NCBI GenBank assembly: GCA_026391795.1
Contig: JAPLDI010000040.1
Location: 1-64,000 of the forward strand
Length of the DNA stretch: 64,000 nt
Origin: Bacteroidota bacterium
GTDB lineage: Bacteria > Bacteroidota > Bacteroidia > Bacteroidales > FEN-979
Direction: 5' to 3'
Shown piece by piece: positions 29,841 to 39,675 of the stretch. The stretch's first letter is position 1; each line of letters begins with the position of its first letter. The notes under the pieces are model-generated. The model had not been told where the DNA came from, did no database searches, and saw only the letters and a program-made list of their open reading frames with translations. The translations under genes and the position numbers were made by a program.

Positions 29841-30776
29841 TCAGGTAGAAGTTAAAATCATTTTTACACTTTGTTTTTTTCCAAGAATTTTAAACTTCCA
29901 CTGATAAAGATCTGTTGCAAGCATAATATTTCTTTGCATTTTTGTAAGAAATGTGTAATGCGATTGTTTATTATTCAGGTAACGTTGAAGAGAATAATGA
30001 TAAAGAAGAAAATACATTGCTCTGGATTTCATGACTGGAAATGCCACAAGGGAAAACATATTTGTAAAGCTGTCGGAGAATCCACGGGTATTTGATATGC
30101 TGTTCCTGTGCATCCGGTAAGCCACGCAGATATCGTTAAGGTGATAGATCCGGATACCGAGGTTAGATAAATTTATACTTAGTGGGTAATCCTCAAGCAT
30201 GGGGATACGCTCATCAAAACCTCCTGCACTCAATAGTGTTTCTCTGTGAAAGAATGCAGATGGACCCAGGGGAGGACCAAGATTTTCCAGGATATAACGG
30301 AGTTGGCTTCGGGCTTTTAACCGGCCGAACTTCTCATCAATCATTATGAATCCAGCATGCTCTCCGATTATCTTAATATTCGAAATAACCACTTTTATTG
30401 CATTATTTGAGTCGACAAAACGAAAATAGTTTTCAAGTGATGATGGTAAAAGCAGGTCATCTCCTGCAATGAATTTTACCCATTTACCTCTACTTGATTG
30501 AAGTCCCCGGTTACAATTGAGGGAAAGTCCTGTATTGATATGTGAACTTATAACCTCAGTACGTTTGAAATGATTGTTATTAAGATCCAGCCACCTTCTG
30601 CAAATTTCAAGAGTGTTATCTGTTGATGAATCATCTGTGATAATTACTTCAATGTTCTCCCATCTCTGATCCTTTATACTTTCCAGCGTTTCAGTTATGA
30701 AAGAGGAAGAATTATAAGTGACGACAACTACAGATATCAGGGATTCATAACAAACTGGCATAACTAATAAATTCAT
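29841..30776 (-). CDS. Glycosyltransferase family 2
   Basis: ISVVVVTYNSSSFITETLESIKDQRWENIEVIITDDSSTDNT; KFIAGDDLLLPSSL. Close paralog of 37680-38585. Confidence 0.9.
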   Translation of the reverse strand: MNLLVMPVCYESLISVVVVTYNSSSFITETLESIKDQRWENIEVIITDDSSTDNTLEICRRWLDLNNNHFKRTEVISSHINTGLSLNCNRGLQSSRGKWVKFIAGDDLLLPSSLENYFRFVDSNNAIKVVISNIKIIGEHAGFIMIDEKFGRLKARSQLRYILENLGPPLGPSAFFHRETLLSAGGFDERIPMLEDYPLSINLSNLGIRIYHLNDICVAYRMHRNSISNTRGFSDSFTNMFSLVAFPVMKSRAMYFLLYHYSLQRYLNNKQSHYTFLTKMQRNIMLATDLYQWKFKILGKKQSVKMILTST

Positions 30777-30779
30777 TGT

Positions 30780-32267
30780 TTAACGGTAATTTTTTTTAAT
30801 CATATTCTGAAGGAATGAAAAAAGCCCGATCCTTTTATTGAGTTCGAAGAGAGAGAAGGTTGTCGAAACCAGGATTACAATGGAGCCGATGATGTAGAAT
30901 AAGGTTCCACTGAGAAACCTAGAAAGCGTAAAACAGATCAGGGATAACAGAAATTGTACAATGAAAATCCAGTAAAATGCCGAATCGAATCGAAATTCAA
31001 ATTTTATCCGTGATATGATAAGATTCTGAAAGAAATATATAAAGTATCCAAGGAGGTAGGAAAAACCTACACCTGTGAGCCCTCCATAGCGGTACCCAAC
31101 AATATTGAAAGCGAACATATAAAGAATCGCTACTACCTCACTCCAGAAGTAGATTCGTGTTGATCCTTTAGCAAGAAGTAAAAAAGCGATCGCCCAGCTG
31201 GAGGCTTTAAAGAACATACCCAGGGCTACCCAGTGTATCATTTCATTTATAACCAGGAATTTTTTTGTATAGAGTAGTAGGATTACAACATTGATAAAGA
31301 CCAGAAAGATTGAAAGTATCGGGGCGATGATAAGAATAGCGACATCGGCCTGCTGATTGATGATGCGTCTGCATTCCAGGTTATCATTCATCACCGCCGA
31401 TAACCTTGGGTAATAATCGGTAGCCATTGCAGCAAAGATCATTCCTACATAGGTGAAAATAATCGTGAATCCTGAATTGTACAGTCCCACCTGGTCAATT
31501 CCTCCTGTTTTGCTGATATAGATTTTGACAAGATATGATGTCCCAAAAGAGATCAGGCCGCTCAGGCTTAACATGAAACCCAGGACCAGCATCTTTTTCC
31601 CTTCCGCGAAGGTTCGCATGGGAGATACTTTGACCTTCTCGGTTTTGAACATCCTGGAAAAATACCAGGAGATTGTCAGAGAGACTATAGAATAAATGAT
31701 GATCGAAGGGACGATTCCCTGCATCCTGAACTTGTAATATATAGGAATCGTTATGATGAGACCCAATGCACTCCCATAAATGTTGGCCCTCGCCAGGTGT
31801 TTTAACTTGCGCATTCCCTGTAGCATGACCATTTGTCCGCTGCTGAGTTGGGAAAGAAGTAGCGTGATCGACAACCAGACAAAAGCCAGCGTATAATCCT
31901 TGTTCCCGAAAGTAAATTGGCTGAGCCAGGGGGAAAGGCATAGTGTGACTAAAGCCCCGAGACATCCTGTGATCCAAACTACTCTCCTGAGAACAAGCAT
32001 CACTGTTGCGATGCGGATGTTATTCCCTTTTTCATACGCGGCTGCCACGTCCCGAACCGCACTTGTCCCGATCCCAAAGTTTGTCAAACTGCTGATAAGA
32101 CCGGTGGTCGAAGTCAGCAACCCTGCTAAACCCATTCCGGTAGGCCCGAGCAATACAGCAATGATCTTTGCCCTGATGATGGAGATAATGATGTTAAACA
32201 CCTGGACCCCTCCAAACAGTGAAGTGGCTTTAATGATTTGCCGATAGGAGGATTGTGTTTCTGACAA
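30780..32267 (-). CDS. Polysaccharide/O-antigen flippase (Wzx-type, MOP superfamily)
   Basis: IKATSLFGGVQVFNIIISIIRAKIIAVLLGPTGMGLAGLL; ~12 TM segments. Confidence 0.85.
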   Translation of the reverse strand: MSETQSSYRQIIKATSLFGGVQVFNIIISIIRAKIIAVLLGPTGMGLAGLLTSTTGLISSLTNFGIGTSAVRDVAAAYEKGNNIRIATVMLVLRRVVWITGCLGALVTLCLSPWLSQFTFGNKDYTLAFVWLSITLLLSQLSSGQMVMLQGMRKLKHLARANIYGSALGLIITIPIYYKFRMQGIVPSIIIYSIVSLTISWYFSRMFKTEKVKVSPMRTFAEGKKMLVLGFMLSLSGLISFGTSYLVKIYISKTGGIDQVGLYNSGFTIIFTYVGMIFAAMATDYYPRLSAVMNDNLECRRIINQQADVAILIIAPILSIFLVFINVVILLLYTKKFLVINEMIHWVALGMFFKASSWAIAFLLLAKGSTRIYFWSEVVAILYMFAFNIVGYRYGGLTGVGFSYLLGYFIYFFQNLIISRIKFEFRFDSAFYWIFIVQFLLSLICFTLSRFLSGTLFYIIGSIVILVSTTFSLFELNKRIGLFSFLQNMIKKNYR

Positions 32268-32426
32268 GCTTAAGGTTCTATGAATGAAAATGATAAAAGG
32301 ATATTGTTTAGTTCATGGAAGAGTGTCTGTCACTCAGGATTTCGCGACCCTATTAGTATAATTTTTTTTAGAGTAGGCGACAATCTTGTTTCGGTTTTCA
32401 TCTTCCGTAGCCAAAACTGTAATATA

Positions 32427-32945
32427 CTAATGTTTCTCCAGCATTTTATGACCGGTCGGATTATCATATATGATGAATATACTTCTCGGGTGGGTGACCA
32501 GCGAACTATCAATTAGCCGGAGAACTTCTTCCAGAATTCTTTCAGAAAAAGGATTGTACAGGTAATAATAAGTGTATTGGTGATATTTTTCGAAGGAGGT
32601 TGCATTTGCATTGTATATGTTTACCCTCCGTTCTTTCAGCCGCTTGAAATTATATTCCGCAACTTTGCTGACATTGCCCAACAATTCAATTCCGTCAATC
32701 TTCCTGAAGGGGAAGTGTCGAAATTCATTTATAGCTCTTCCTTTTCCACATCCGATATCGACTATGGAATCCGTTTTCGAAATGGGCATTTTTCGTAAAA
32801 GCTCTCTGAGGGGTTTGCCTCCACTGGAGCGGGAAGGGTAATAGTCTTCACCATATGAGGGATCTTCCGCAAAAGGTTTAATGAACTCCACACCCTGAAT
32901 CTTCTCCCTGAAACGGGCAAGGTAGTATTTTACATAGAGTTTCAT
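32427..32945 (-). CDS. Class I SAM methyltransferase
   Basis: DSIVDIGCGKGRAINEFRHFPFRKIDGIELLGN. Confidence 0.7.
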   Translation of the reverse strand: MKLYVKYYLARFREKIQGVEFIKPFAEDPSYGEDYYPSRSSGGKPLRELLRKMPISKTDSIVDIGCGKGRAINEFRHFPFRKIDGIELLGNVSKVAEYNFKRLKERRVNIYNANATSFEKYHQYTYYYLYNPFSERILEEVLRLIDSSLVTHPRSIFIIYDNPTGHKMLEKH

Positions 32946-32980
32946 TAGAAGGATAAATTGCGGTTTGGATCAATGCCAGA

Positions 32981-34108
32981 TTACAAAGGAAAATCTCTTA
33001 GCACCCTTACAATCCTCTCTGATGCTTTCCCATCACCATAAGGATTAACAGAGTTAGCCATGCGGGAATACTTTATTGGATCATTCAGTAACGTGCTGAC
33101 TGCATCGACGATCCCCAAAAGGTTCGTTCCAACCAGGCTCACGGCGCCGGTTTCCACACCTTCCGGGCGTTCCGTTACCTCACGCATTACCAATACCGGT
33201 TTGTTTAAGCCGGGCCCCTCTTCCTGGATGCCACCGGAATCTGTTAAAATAAGGGTACTGAGGTTCATCAGGTAGACGAAAGGAAGATATGATACAGGCG
33301 GAATCAGGTGAATATTTGGTGAGCTGTTTTGTTTCAGAATTCGATACACCGGTTCCCTGACATTCGGGTTCAGGTGGACAGGGTAGATGAACCGGACATC
33401 CGGGAAATCCTGAGCCAAACGGTAGATTGCATTGCAGATATTCTCGAATCCTTTACCAAAACTTTCACGACGATGGCCCGTTATCAGAACTATCCTTTGA
33501 TCTCCTAACCTGATACCCTCAAGTCCTTCCACTCTCGGAACTTCCACCATGACCTTTTCCTTTGCGAGCAACAATGCATCGATCACAGTATTCCCTGTTA
33601 CATGGATCCTCTCTACAGAAATACCTTCACGGAGCAGGTTCATGCGGTTGCCTTCAGTGGGGGCAAAATGCACAGAGGCGAGATGTGTAGCCAGCCTGCG
33701 GTTAACCTCCTCCGGAAACGGAGAATAAATATTACCGGTACGCAGACCTGCTTCCACATGACCAATGGGGATATGGTTATAAAATGCTGCCAGGGCTGCT
33801 GCAAAAACAGTCGTTGTATCTCCCTGCACCAGGATCATTCCCGGCTTACTTTTCTTCAGGTATTCATCCACATGCACAATGGCCCGGGCGGCAAAAGTGG
33901 CAAGGCTCTGATCAGGCTGCATCAGGTCCAGATCAGTTTCCGGTTTAATACCAAAGATCTCAAGCACCTGATCCAACATTTCCCTGTGCTGTGCCGTGAC
34001 ACAAACCTCCACCTGGAAATCCTGGCTCTTTTTCATCTCCAGGATGACCGGTGCAAGTTTGATGGCTTCTGGTCGGGTTCCGAAAATGAAAGCTATCTTT
34101 TTCATCAA
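32981..34108 (-). CDS. wecB: UDP-N-acetylglucosamine 2-epimerase (non-hydrolysing)
   Basis: KIAFIFGTRPEAIKLAPVILEM; VTAQHREMLDQVLEIF; VQGDTTTVFAAALAAFYNHIPIGHVEAGLRTG; LTDSGGIQEEGPGLNKPVLVMREVTERPE. Confidence 0.92.
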   Translation of the reverse strand: MMKKIAFIFGTRPEAIKLAPVILEMKKSQDFQVEVCVTAQHREMLDQVLEIFGIKPETDLDLMQPDQSLATFAARAIVHVDEYLKKSKPGMILVQGDTTTVFAAALAAFYNHIPIGHVEAGLRTGNIYSPFPEEVNRRLATHLASVHFAPTEGNRMNLLREGISVERIHVTGNTVIDALLLAKEKVMVEVPRVEGLEGIRLGDQRIVLITGHRRESFGKGFENICNAIYRLAQDFPDVRFIYPVHLNPNVREPVYRILKQNSSPNIHLIPPVSYLPFVYLMNLSTLILTDSGGIQEEGPGLNKPVLVMREVTERPEGVETGAVSLVGTNLLGIVDAVSTLLNDPIKYSRMANSVNPYGDGKASERIVRVLRDFPL

Positions 34109-34111
34109 GGT

Positions 34112-34350
34112 TTAGTTGAGTTTATTCATGAATGGTAAAATTTCTTCCAGCTGCAGCCGTCGTATCAAGTCAAAAGAGAATTGTGAAGCCACTTCAGTGC
34201 GGAGAAGACGTCTTCGGATTTTTTTCGGATGAATCTCAATAACCATAACATTCGCATGCGAATAATAGAGCTCTTGCATGTTCAAACCCCAACTAACAAA
34301 CACAGCACTCAATACGCAATTGAGAGTGGAAGCATAAGTAGAACTTGGTG
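34112..34350 (-). pseudogene. Internally deleted remnant of the SGNH-like gene at 36637-37605
   Basis: WGLNMQELYYSHANVMVIEIHP...EVASQFSFDLIRRLQLEEILP versus WGMKMQELYYATADVMVIEIHP...EVASRFSFELGRQLQLEGILP. Confidence 0.85.
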
Positions 34351-34720
34351 ACTTTTGCTAATCGATTTCATCCTGGATTATAAATTCAGGCAGGTAGGCT
34401 GTGGCATCATAAGTAGAGAAAGAAATTTCATAACCATTATCATGAAGATAAGTACGGACTTTATTAAGGTTAACCTCACTCATGTGCTTATGGCGGTAAC
34501 CATGCTCAAAATGAATTATCTGCGGTTTGATTTTTTTAAAATTGAGATTGAGAATGATCTCTGAATCATAACCTTCTGTATCGATTTGTATAAAATTGAC
34601 TCCAGAATAGTTGTATGTTTCTATAAGCTCGTCAAGTGGTATGCATTTAACGGATTCACTTATCATGAAAAGTTCTTCACTTCCTGAATATAAAGCCTCT
34701 TTCATTTTTAACAGATGTTC

Positions 34721-35952
34721 ACTAGTGTCCTGTTAAATTAACTTGATTTTCAATTGTATATCGTTTTGTTCTTTGACATCTTGATTGATTTGGTTGGCTA
34801 ACAGCTCTTTTAATGGCGTTTTATCGAGCAGGGAGACACTTAAGATCTGCAGTATTTCATAGGTTGACAGGGTGCTCTTCATTTTCGATTTTACAATAGC
34901 CACCAGGGTGTAGGTGATGATTGCAATATAAATCTGGGTTTTAACGGCATTCTGAGAGTTACCCCAGAATGATTTCACCTTCAGATGTTGCTTGATCCAC
35001 TTGAAGAACAACTCAACTTTCCACCGGTATTTATAAAGTAACGCAATGTCCACAGCCGGCAGATCAAAATTGTTCGTTAAAAACACCATCCTTCGCCCTG
35101 TTTCAATATCGATAAACCTTATTCGTCTTAAACTGTCCGGATAGTGTTTGTTCGAGTAGAACCCTTTCGCTTTTACGCATTGGTCGCAGATTACACCGGC
35201 TTTCTTGTCTGGTTTGCCAGCACTGATCCTTATAAACCGGAAGTTGTCTTTTGCCCTGGTTACAAAATAAGCCTTGTGTTGTTGGATATTGTATAACCTG
35301 GCAAAGTCAACATAACCCCGATCCAAAATGTAAAACCCTTGAGCCTCGTACGTCAGAACATCTAAACCATGAACATCATGTGTGGCGCCATCGGTGATGT
35401 GGATAAAGCAAGGGATCGAGGTTCTGATATCATAGAGGGTGTGGATCTTTACAGCAGCCTTGGCTTTGCGAAACTCGGCCCACCAAAAAACACTGAGGCA
35501 AAGGTCGATCATCGTAGAGTCAAAAGCATACACCGGGTTTTCGATAGACAGTGTAAAATCGACATCCTTTTGACAGCAACTTCTGGCTTCTGCGATCATT
35601 TCATAAGCCAGTTCCTCGAAGATTCGATAATCACGGATCTCATTTGCAGTGGCAAGATTGGATCGAGATACATTCTTTCCAAAACCCAAATGATAGAACT
35701 TGGAACGATGAGCACTTATGCTGATCAGCAGGTCCCGCAAACTATCTCTGCCGCTGAGTTGGCCAAACATCATACTCAACAACTGATTCCAGCATTTAAA
35801 ATGTTTGACATAATAGTTCCCGGAGTAATGTTTAACACATCTGTCAAATACCCTGCTAGGGAGAAAGGCAGGTCACCATTGCAAAATCTCTTGTAAACCT
35901 TATCAATCAATAATTTCAAAGAACGTTTAATAATTTTAACCGGACACTACTG
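34721..35952 (-). mobile_element. IS4-family-like insertion sequence with terminal inverted repeats and a 10-bp target duplication
   Basis: TSD acagatgttc at 34711-34720 and 35953-35962; ends actagtgtcctgttaaat / (rc) agtagtgtccggttaaaa. Confidence 0.9.
34733..35782 (-). CDS. IS4-family transposase; homologous-looking frame continues upstream (YYVKHFKCWNQLLSMMF) with no in-frame ATG, so the N-terminus may be frameshifted
   Basis: VYAFDSTMIDLCLSVFWWAEFRKAKAAVKIHTLYD; FYILDRGYVDFARLY; YRWKVELFFKWIKQHLKVKSFWG. Confidence 0.85.
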   Translation of the reverse strand: MLSMMFGQLSGRDSLRDLLISISAHRSKFYHLGFGKNVSRSNLATANEIRDYRIFEELAYEMIAEARSCCQKDVDFTLSIENPVYAFDSTMIDLCLSVFWWAEFRKAKAAVKIHTLYDIRTSIPCFIHITDGATHDVHGLDVLTYEAQGFYILDRGYVDFARLYNIQQHKAYFVTRAKDNFRFIRISAGKPDKKAGVICDQCVKAKGFYSNKHYPDSLRRIRFIDIETGRRMVFLTNNFDLPAVDIALLYKYRWKVELFFKWIKQHLKVKSFWGNSQNAVKTQIYIAIITYTLVAIVKSKMKSTLSTYEILQILSVSLLDKTPLKELLANQINQDVKEQNDIQLKIKLI

Positions 35953-36456
35953 ACAGATGTTCTTTATCAAATGACGAGATCCCATTACTCCAGGGAGGTA
36001 CTAAATGTTCAATTTCAGGATTGATCCTCCAGAGGTTCATCTCCTTCTCTTTATTGTGGATTGCAAGGTTTAAAGGTGTAATATTTTTATAATTCTGAAA
36101 TGTATTAACTAATTTTTGAAATACATCTTTCATGGGTTCAATTACGAGACCATTTATTTGTAAATGATTTCTCGTTACAAAATCATAAATTGGATCTGCC
36201 ATTTTACCATCATTTGCACCAATCTGAATATAATTTAATTTCTTTTCTCGCTGGAGTAAGAAATATAGATAAGATTCGAAATTGTCTATATCTGAAAGAG
36301 GTGCAAGCCTCTGATGATTTCTTTTCATAAAGTTTATCAATACCTTCTTAATTTTCATTCTAAGTTGGCCCATATATATCGAATTAAATTGTTATCTTAA
36401 TTGCTGTAATAAATAACCATATCCTAGGTTTCTCCAATTCAAAAATTTGATAGTTC

Positions 36457-36630
36457 ATTCGGTTACCTTCGGTGGGGGCAAAATGCATGGAGAAAAGATG
36501 AGAAGCCAGCCTTCAGTTAACCTCCACCTGGATATCCTGGCTCTTTTTCATCACCAGGATGACCAATGCAAACTTGCTGGCTTCCGGGTGGGTACCGAAA
36601 ATGAAAGCGACCTTCTTCATAAAGGTTCAG
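36457..36630 (-). pseudogene. wecB remnant with a 300-bp internal deletion
   Basis: Matches 33641-33710 joined to 34004-34140; junction at shared aacctcc. Confidence 0.85.
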
Positions 36631-36636
36631 TTGAGT

Positions 36637-37605
36637 TTATTCATGGTGGGGTAGAATTCCTTCCAGTTGCAGCTGTCTTCCCAATTCAAAAGAGAACCGT
36701 GAAGCCACTTCAGCGCTAAGATGACTGTCTTCTGATTTATGAAAGTTTCCAAGAACAGGATCGGTGGTTGCATCGATGACCTGAGCAGAGGGAAACTCAT
36801 TACTTAGAAATTGCATACAATCAAAATTTGCCAGGAAGACCTGATTCTGATCTCTCAACAACCCGTCAACAGGCATTCTTATAAAGATCAGCCTGCAGCC
36901 CGATCTTTGTTGCAAGGTCCTGATCTCCTTTGCGAGATCATCCCACCCGTACATATAATCGATTTTATTGAGGTCCTCTTCAGCCCACTGGCTTACCTTT
37001 TTTTTGACCAGGTTTAACCGGTAGGGATCTTCCACATACTCCACTGAAGTCCAACCGTTCAGATATGTATACATGTTTTTAACCACAAGCTTTTCTCTCA
37101 GTTCCGAAAGCAGGTTGGCCATATAGTGCAAAACAAAAACATGATTCAAGTGGAATGAAATATATTGATCAATCATGTTAACAATAAATTCCTTGTGAAT
37201 TTGCCCATGAGTTCCTCCCGTCATCGGATTTTTTCCCGGGTGAATCTCAATAACCATAACATCAGCAGTTGCATAATATAGCTCCTGCATTTTCATGCCC
37301 CAACCCACAACTTCAGCACTCATTCCGCAATTTTGAACTGAAGCATGAGTATTTCCGGTTTTAGATGTTATTCCTCTTTCAACATCGACAGGACTGATCC
37401 CGGATTCGATCCGGCTGGTGCCGTAGAATTTAATGTTGACTTTCCCACGGGTAAAAGTTTTCAGGTTATGCCGCATCACATAACCATTTTTGTATGAATA
37501 CCTATACCCGGCATTGAGTACGATTATATTGAATACAAGGAGAGGAAAAATAAACAAAATGGTGTTAGCAAGAAGCCGCTTCATGTGAAAAAGCTGTAAT
37601 GCCAA
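36637..37605 (-). CDS. Single-TM protein, SGNH-like extracytoplasmic domain candidate
   Basis: N-terminal TM, VNIKFYGTSRIESGISPVDVERGI, MVIEIHPGKNPMTGG. Confidence 0.5.
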   Translation of the reverse strand: MALQLFHMKRLLANTILFIFPLLVFNIIVLNAGYRYSYKNGYVMRHNLKTFTRGKVNIKFYGTSRIESGISPVDVERGITSKTGNTHASVQNCGMSAEVVGWGMKMQELYYATADVMVIEIHPGKNPMTGGTHGQIHKEFIVNMIDQYISFHLNHVFVLHYMANLLSELREKLVVKNMYTYLNGWTSVEYVEDPYRLNLVKKKVSQWAEEDLNKIDYMYGWDDLAKEIRTLQQRSGCRLIFIRMPVDGLLRDQNQVFLANFDCMQFLSNEFPSAQVIDATTDPVLGNFHKSEDSHLSAEVASRFSFELGRQLQLEGILPHHE

Positions 37606-37679
37606 CTGTAAGTCTTTTATTCATGTGTGATACCCTTGATGACGATGGACTTGAATTGGAAAGAGATTGAAGGCATTTC

Positions 37680-38585
37680 TCAAATTTTATCAAATAATCT
37701 GCAGGCCTTTAAATAATATTTATAAGGATCGATCAACCCAACAATGATAAATCGTATAAATCTCGAATTAAATGGAAATTGCTTTATCCGGTCATGTAAA
37801 TAGTATTCAACTTTTTGGTGCCAGAAGAAAAAGTACATTTTTTCTTTAAAGGAAAGTGGATAAATAACTTCTCTGACATATTTTGAGTAACAGGTGATAA
37901 ACTTCGAATTATCACCTTGTGAAATGCTGTTTGTGTGAATCCTGTATCTAATTATTATTTTTTTTAACGGGAATATCTTAATGTTGTTCTGCGACGCTTT
38001 TACATAAAATGGATAATCTTCAATAAATTGATAATTTTCGTTGAATCCTCTCAGATTGACTAATGTCTCTCGCTTGATAATTGTAGCCGGACCTAAAATT
38101 GCTGTTCCTTTTCTGATCTGGAATCTGAATTGCTCTTTTGCAGTTGCTTTTTGAAATGCTGTCTGAGGAAACCATTCCCAATTACATTTTTCGTTGAAGA
38201 GGATGAGTCCCCCGACAATTATTTGTGCTGAAGGATTTTCATTGATGAACCCGATGAAATCGGTAATACAATCGTGCAATAAAATGTCATCACCTGCAAT
38301 AAACTTCAACCAGCTCCCTTTTGCGGCATCCAGCCCTCTGTTGCAATTTGAGGCTATTCCGGTATTTCTTTCTGCCTTGACAATTTCAACCCGTTCAAAT
38401 CTTTCAGAGTGACCCTCTACCCAATTGCCGCAAATTTCGATGGTGTTATCTGTTGAGAAATCATCAGAAATGATCAATTCAAGTTTATCATAGGATTGTT
38501 GATAGGCACTCTCCAGGGTCTCCAAAATAAATTTCGAGGAATTGTATGTTATGACAATAATAGAAACTAATGGAAGATCATTCAT
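37680..38585 (-). CDS. Glycosyltransferase family 2
   Basis: VSIIVITYNSSKFILETLESAYQQSYDKLELIISDDFSTDNT; KFIAGDDILL. Confidence 0.9.
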   Translation of the reverse strand: MNDLPLVSIIVITYNSSKFILETLESAYQQSYDKLELIISDDFSTDNTIEICGNWVEGHSERFERVEIVKAERNTGIASNCNRGLDAAKGSWLKFIAGDDILLHDCITDFIGFINENPSAQIIVGGLILFNEKCNWEWFPQTAFQKATAKEQFRFQIRKGTAILGPATIIKRETLVNLRGFNENYQFIEDYPFYVKASQNNIKIFPLKKIIIRYRIHTNSISQGDNSKFITCYSKYVREVIYPLSFKEKMYFFFWHQKVEYYLHDRIKQFPFNSRFIRFIIVGLIDPYKYYLKACRLFDKI

Positions 38586-38732
38586 CTTAATCTATTAACC
38601 TGAAAAATACAATAGTTCTATAAGGGTCCAAAGTAAAACTCCTGAAACGTTAATTACTGAAAATTATGTATTTTTTAGTCTAAGAACTTACAAGAATTCA
38701 AAGCCAAGTACTAATTCTGAAATGAACAAAGA

Positions 38733-39467
38733 CTAAAATGTTGCGACAACAAAAATCTCAGCAGCATTTTGTGGAAAAGTAGCTCCCAGAAGGTAGAAGC
38801 CTTCTATCATCTCAGGTGTCCAGGTATCCTCAATCTGCTTGTTTGAAACAGGCTTGAAGAAAACCCCGCCTTGAATTGATGGATGAAGTCCAGATGCTAC
38901 GATATCAGCCCCCAGTGATTCAGTGTCATAAATCCTGTAATGACCCAATGCCCGGTCCCTGTCATTTAACTCATATTCGGTTACCAGAAGCCCCATCTTT
39001 ACAGCCGCAAGCCGATGAAACGATTTTGCATTTGGAACTCCTGCAATTAACACTCCGTCAGGCTTCAGCCAGGATGCCGCACGTTTAAGCACTTTTACGG
39101 GATCTTCTAAATGCTCGAGGATGTGTTCCATGATGATTGTGTCGAAACTCCGGTCCGGAACGAATTCTTCGAAAAATGCACAATGTTTGCGAATGTTTGG
39201 GTATGCCGGAATGCTGTTTAACAACTGCTCGGAGCCATCCACAACATCCAGTTGTTCGAAATCAGTAATTAAATACCGGGTCATGACACCATCCCCGGGT
39301 CCCATTTCCAGGCCAATCCCCTTTCGGAAAAATTTATTTATCGTACGGTAGCGACAGGTTATGAGAACCCTGTCAAAGTTCAACTGGTCATTAAAATACC
39401 ATCCCGAAAGCATTTCGATCTTTTCCTTTTTTTCCATTGTGTCAGTTTTTTCTTTTACGGATTGCAT
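38733..39467 (-). CDS. Class I SAM methyltransferase
   Basis: GIGLEMGPGDGVMTRYLI...DTIIMEHILEHLEDPVKVLKRAASWLKPDGVLIAGVPN. Confidence 0.8.
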   Translation of the reverse strand: MQSVKEKTDTMEKKEKIEMLSGWYFNDQLNFDRVLITCRYRTINKFFRKGIGLEMGPGDGVMTRYLITDFEQLDVVDGSEQLLNSIPAYPNIRKHCAFFEEFVPDRSFDTIIMEHILEHLEDPVKVLKRAASWLKPDGVLIAGVPNAKSFHRLAAVKMGLLVTEYELNDRDRALGHYRIYDTESLGADIVASGLHPSIQGGVFFKPVSNKQIEDTWTPEMIEGFYLLGATFPQNAAEIFVVATF

Positions 39468-39675
39468 TCACAACATCTTCAACCGATTTAAGCGTCTCGA
39501 TTTCTTCCGGAAGAAGTCCCAGTTGAAACGCATCTTCCAGTTCGAGTACCATGTAAAGGTGGTTGATCGAATCCCATTCAGGGATCTCTTCCTGCCGGGT
39601 AGTATAGGTTATCACCGTATGCTCGCCGAATACTTTTTTAAAGATCGGAACAAGCTTTTGTAAAATATCATTCAT
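39442..39675 (-). CDS. Acyl carrier protein (start trimmed from ORF 39442-39819)
   Basis: MNDILQKLVPIFKKVFG...EWDSINHLYMVLELEDAFQ; 8-bp overlap with the FkbH-like gene. Confidence 0.8.
   Translation of the reverse strand: MNDILQKLVPIFKKVFGEHTVITYTTRQEEIPEWDSINHLYMVLELEDAFQLGLLPEEIETLKSVEDVVNAIRKRKN

Larger units (their letters stand above)
34358..36373 (-). pseudogene. FkbM-type methyltransferase gene interrupted by an IS element (halves 35936-36373 and 34358-34705)
   Basis: Removing the IS and one target duplication gives continuous SSFDKEHLLKMKEALYSGSEELF, total 774 nt = 258 codons. Confidence 0.9.

Noticed and set aside
33602-34138. 178-aa plus-strand ORF overlapping wecB
   Set aside because: Antisense to a clear wecB; useful only as it reveals the duplicated remnant at 36457-36630.
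34733-35952. IS as carrier of cargo genes
   Set aside because: Only the transposase fits between the inverted repeats.
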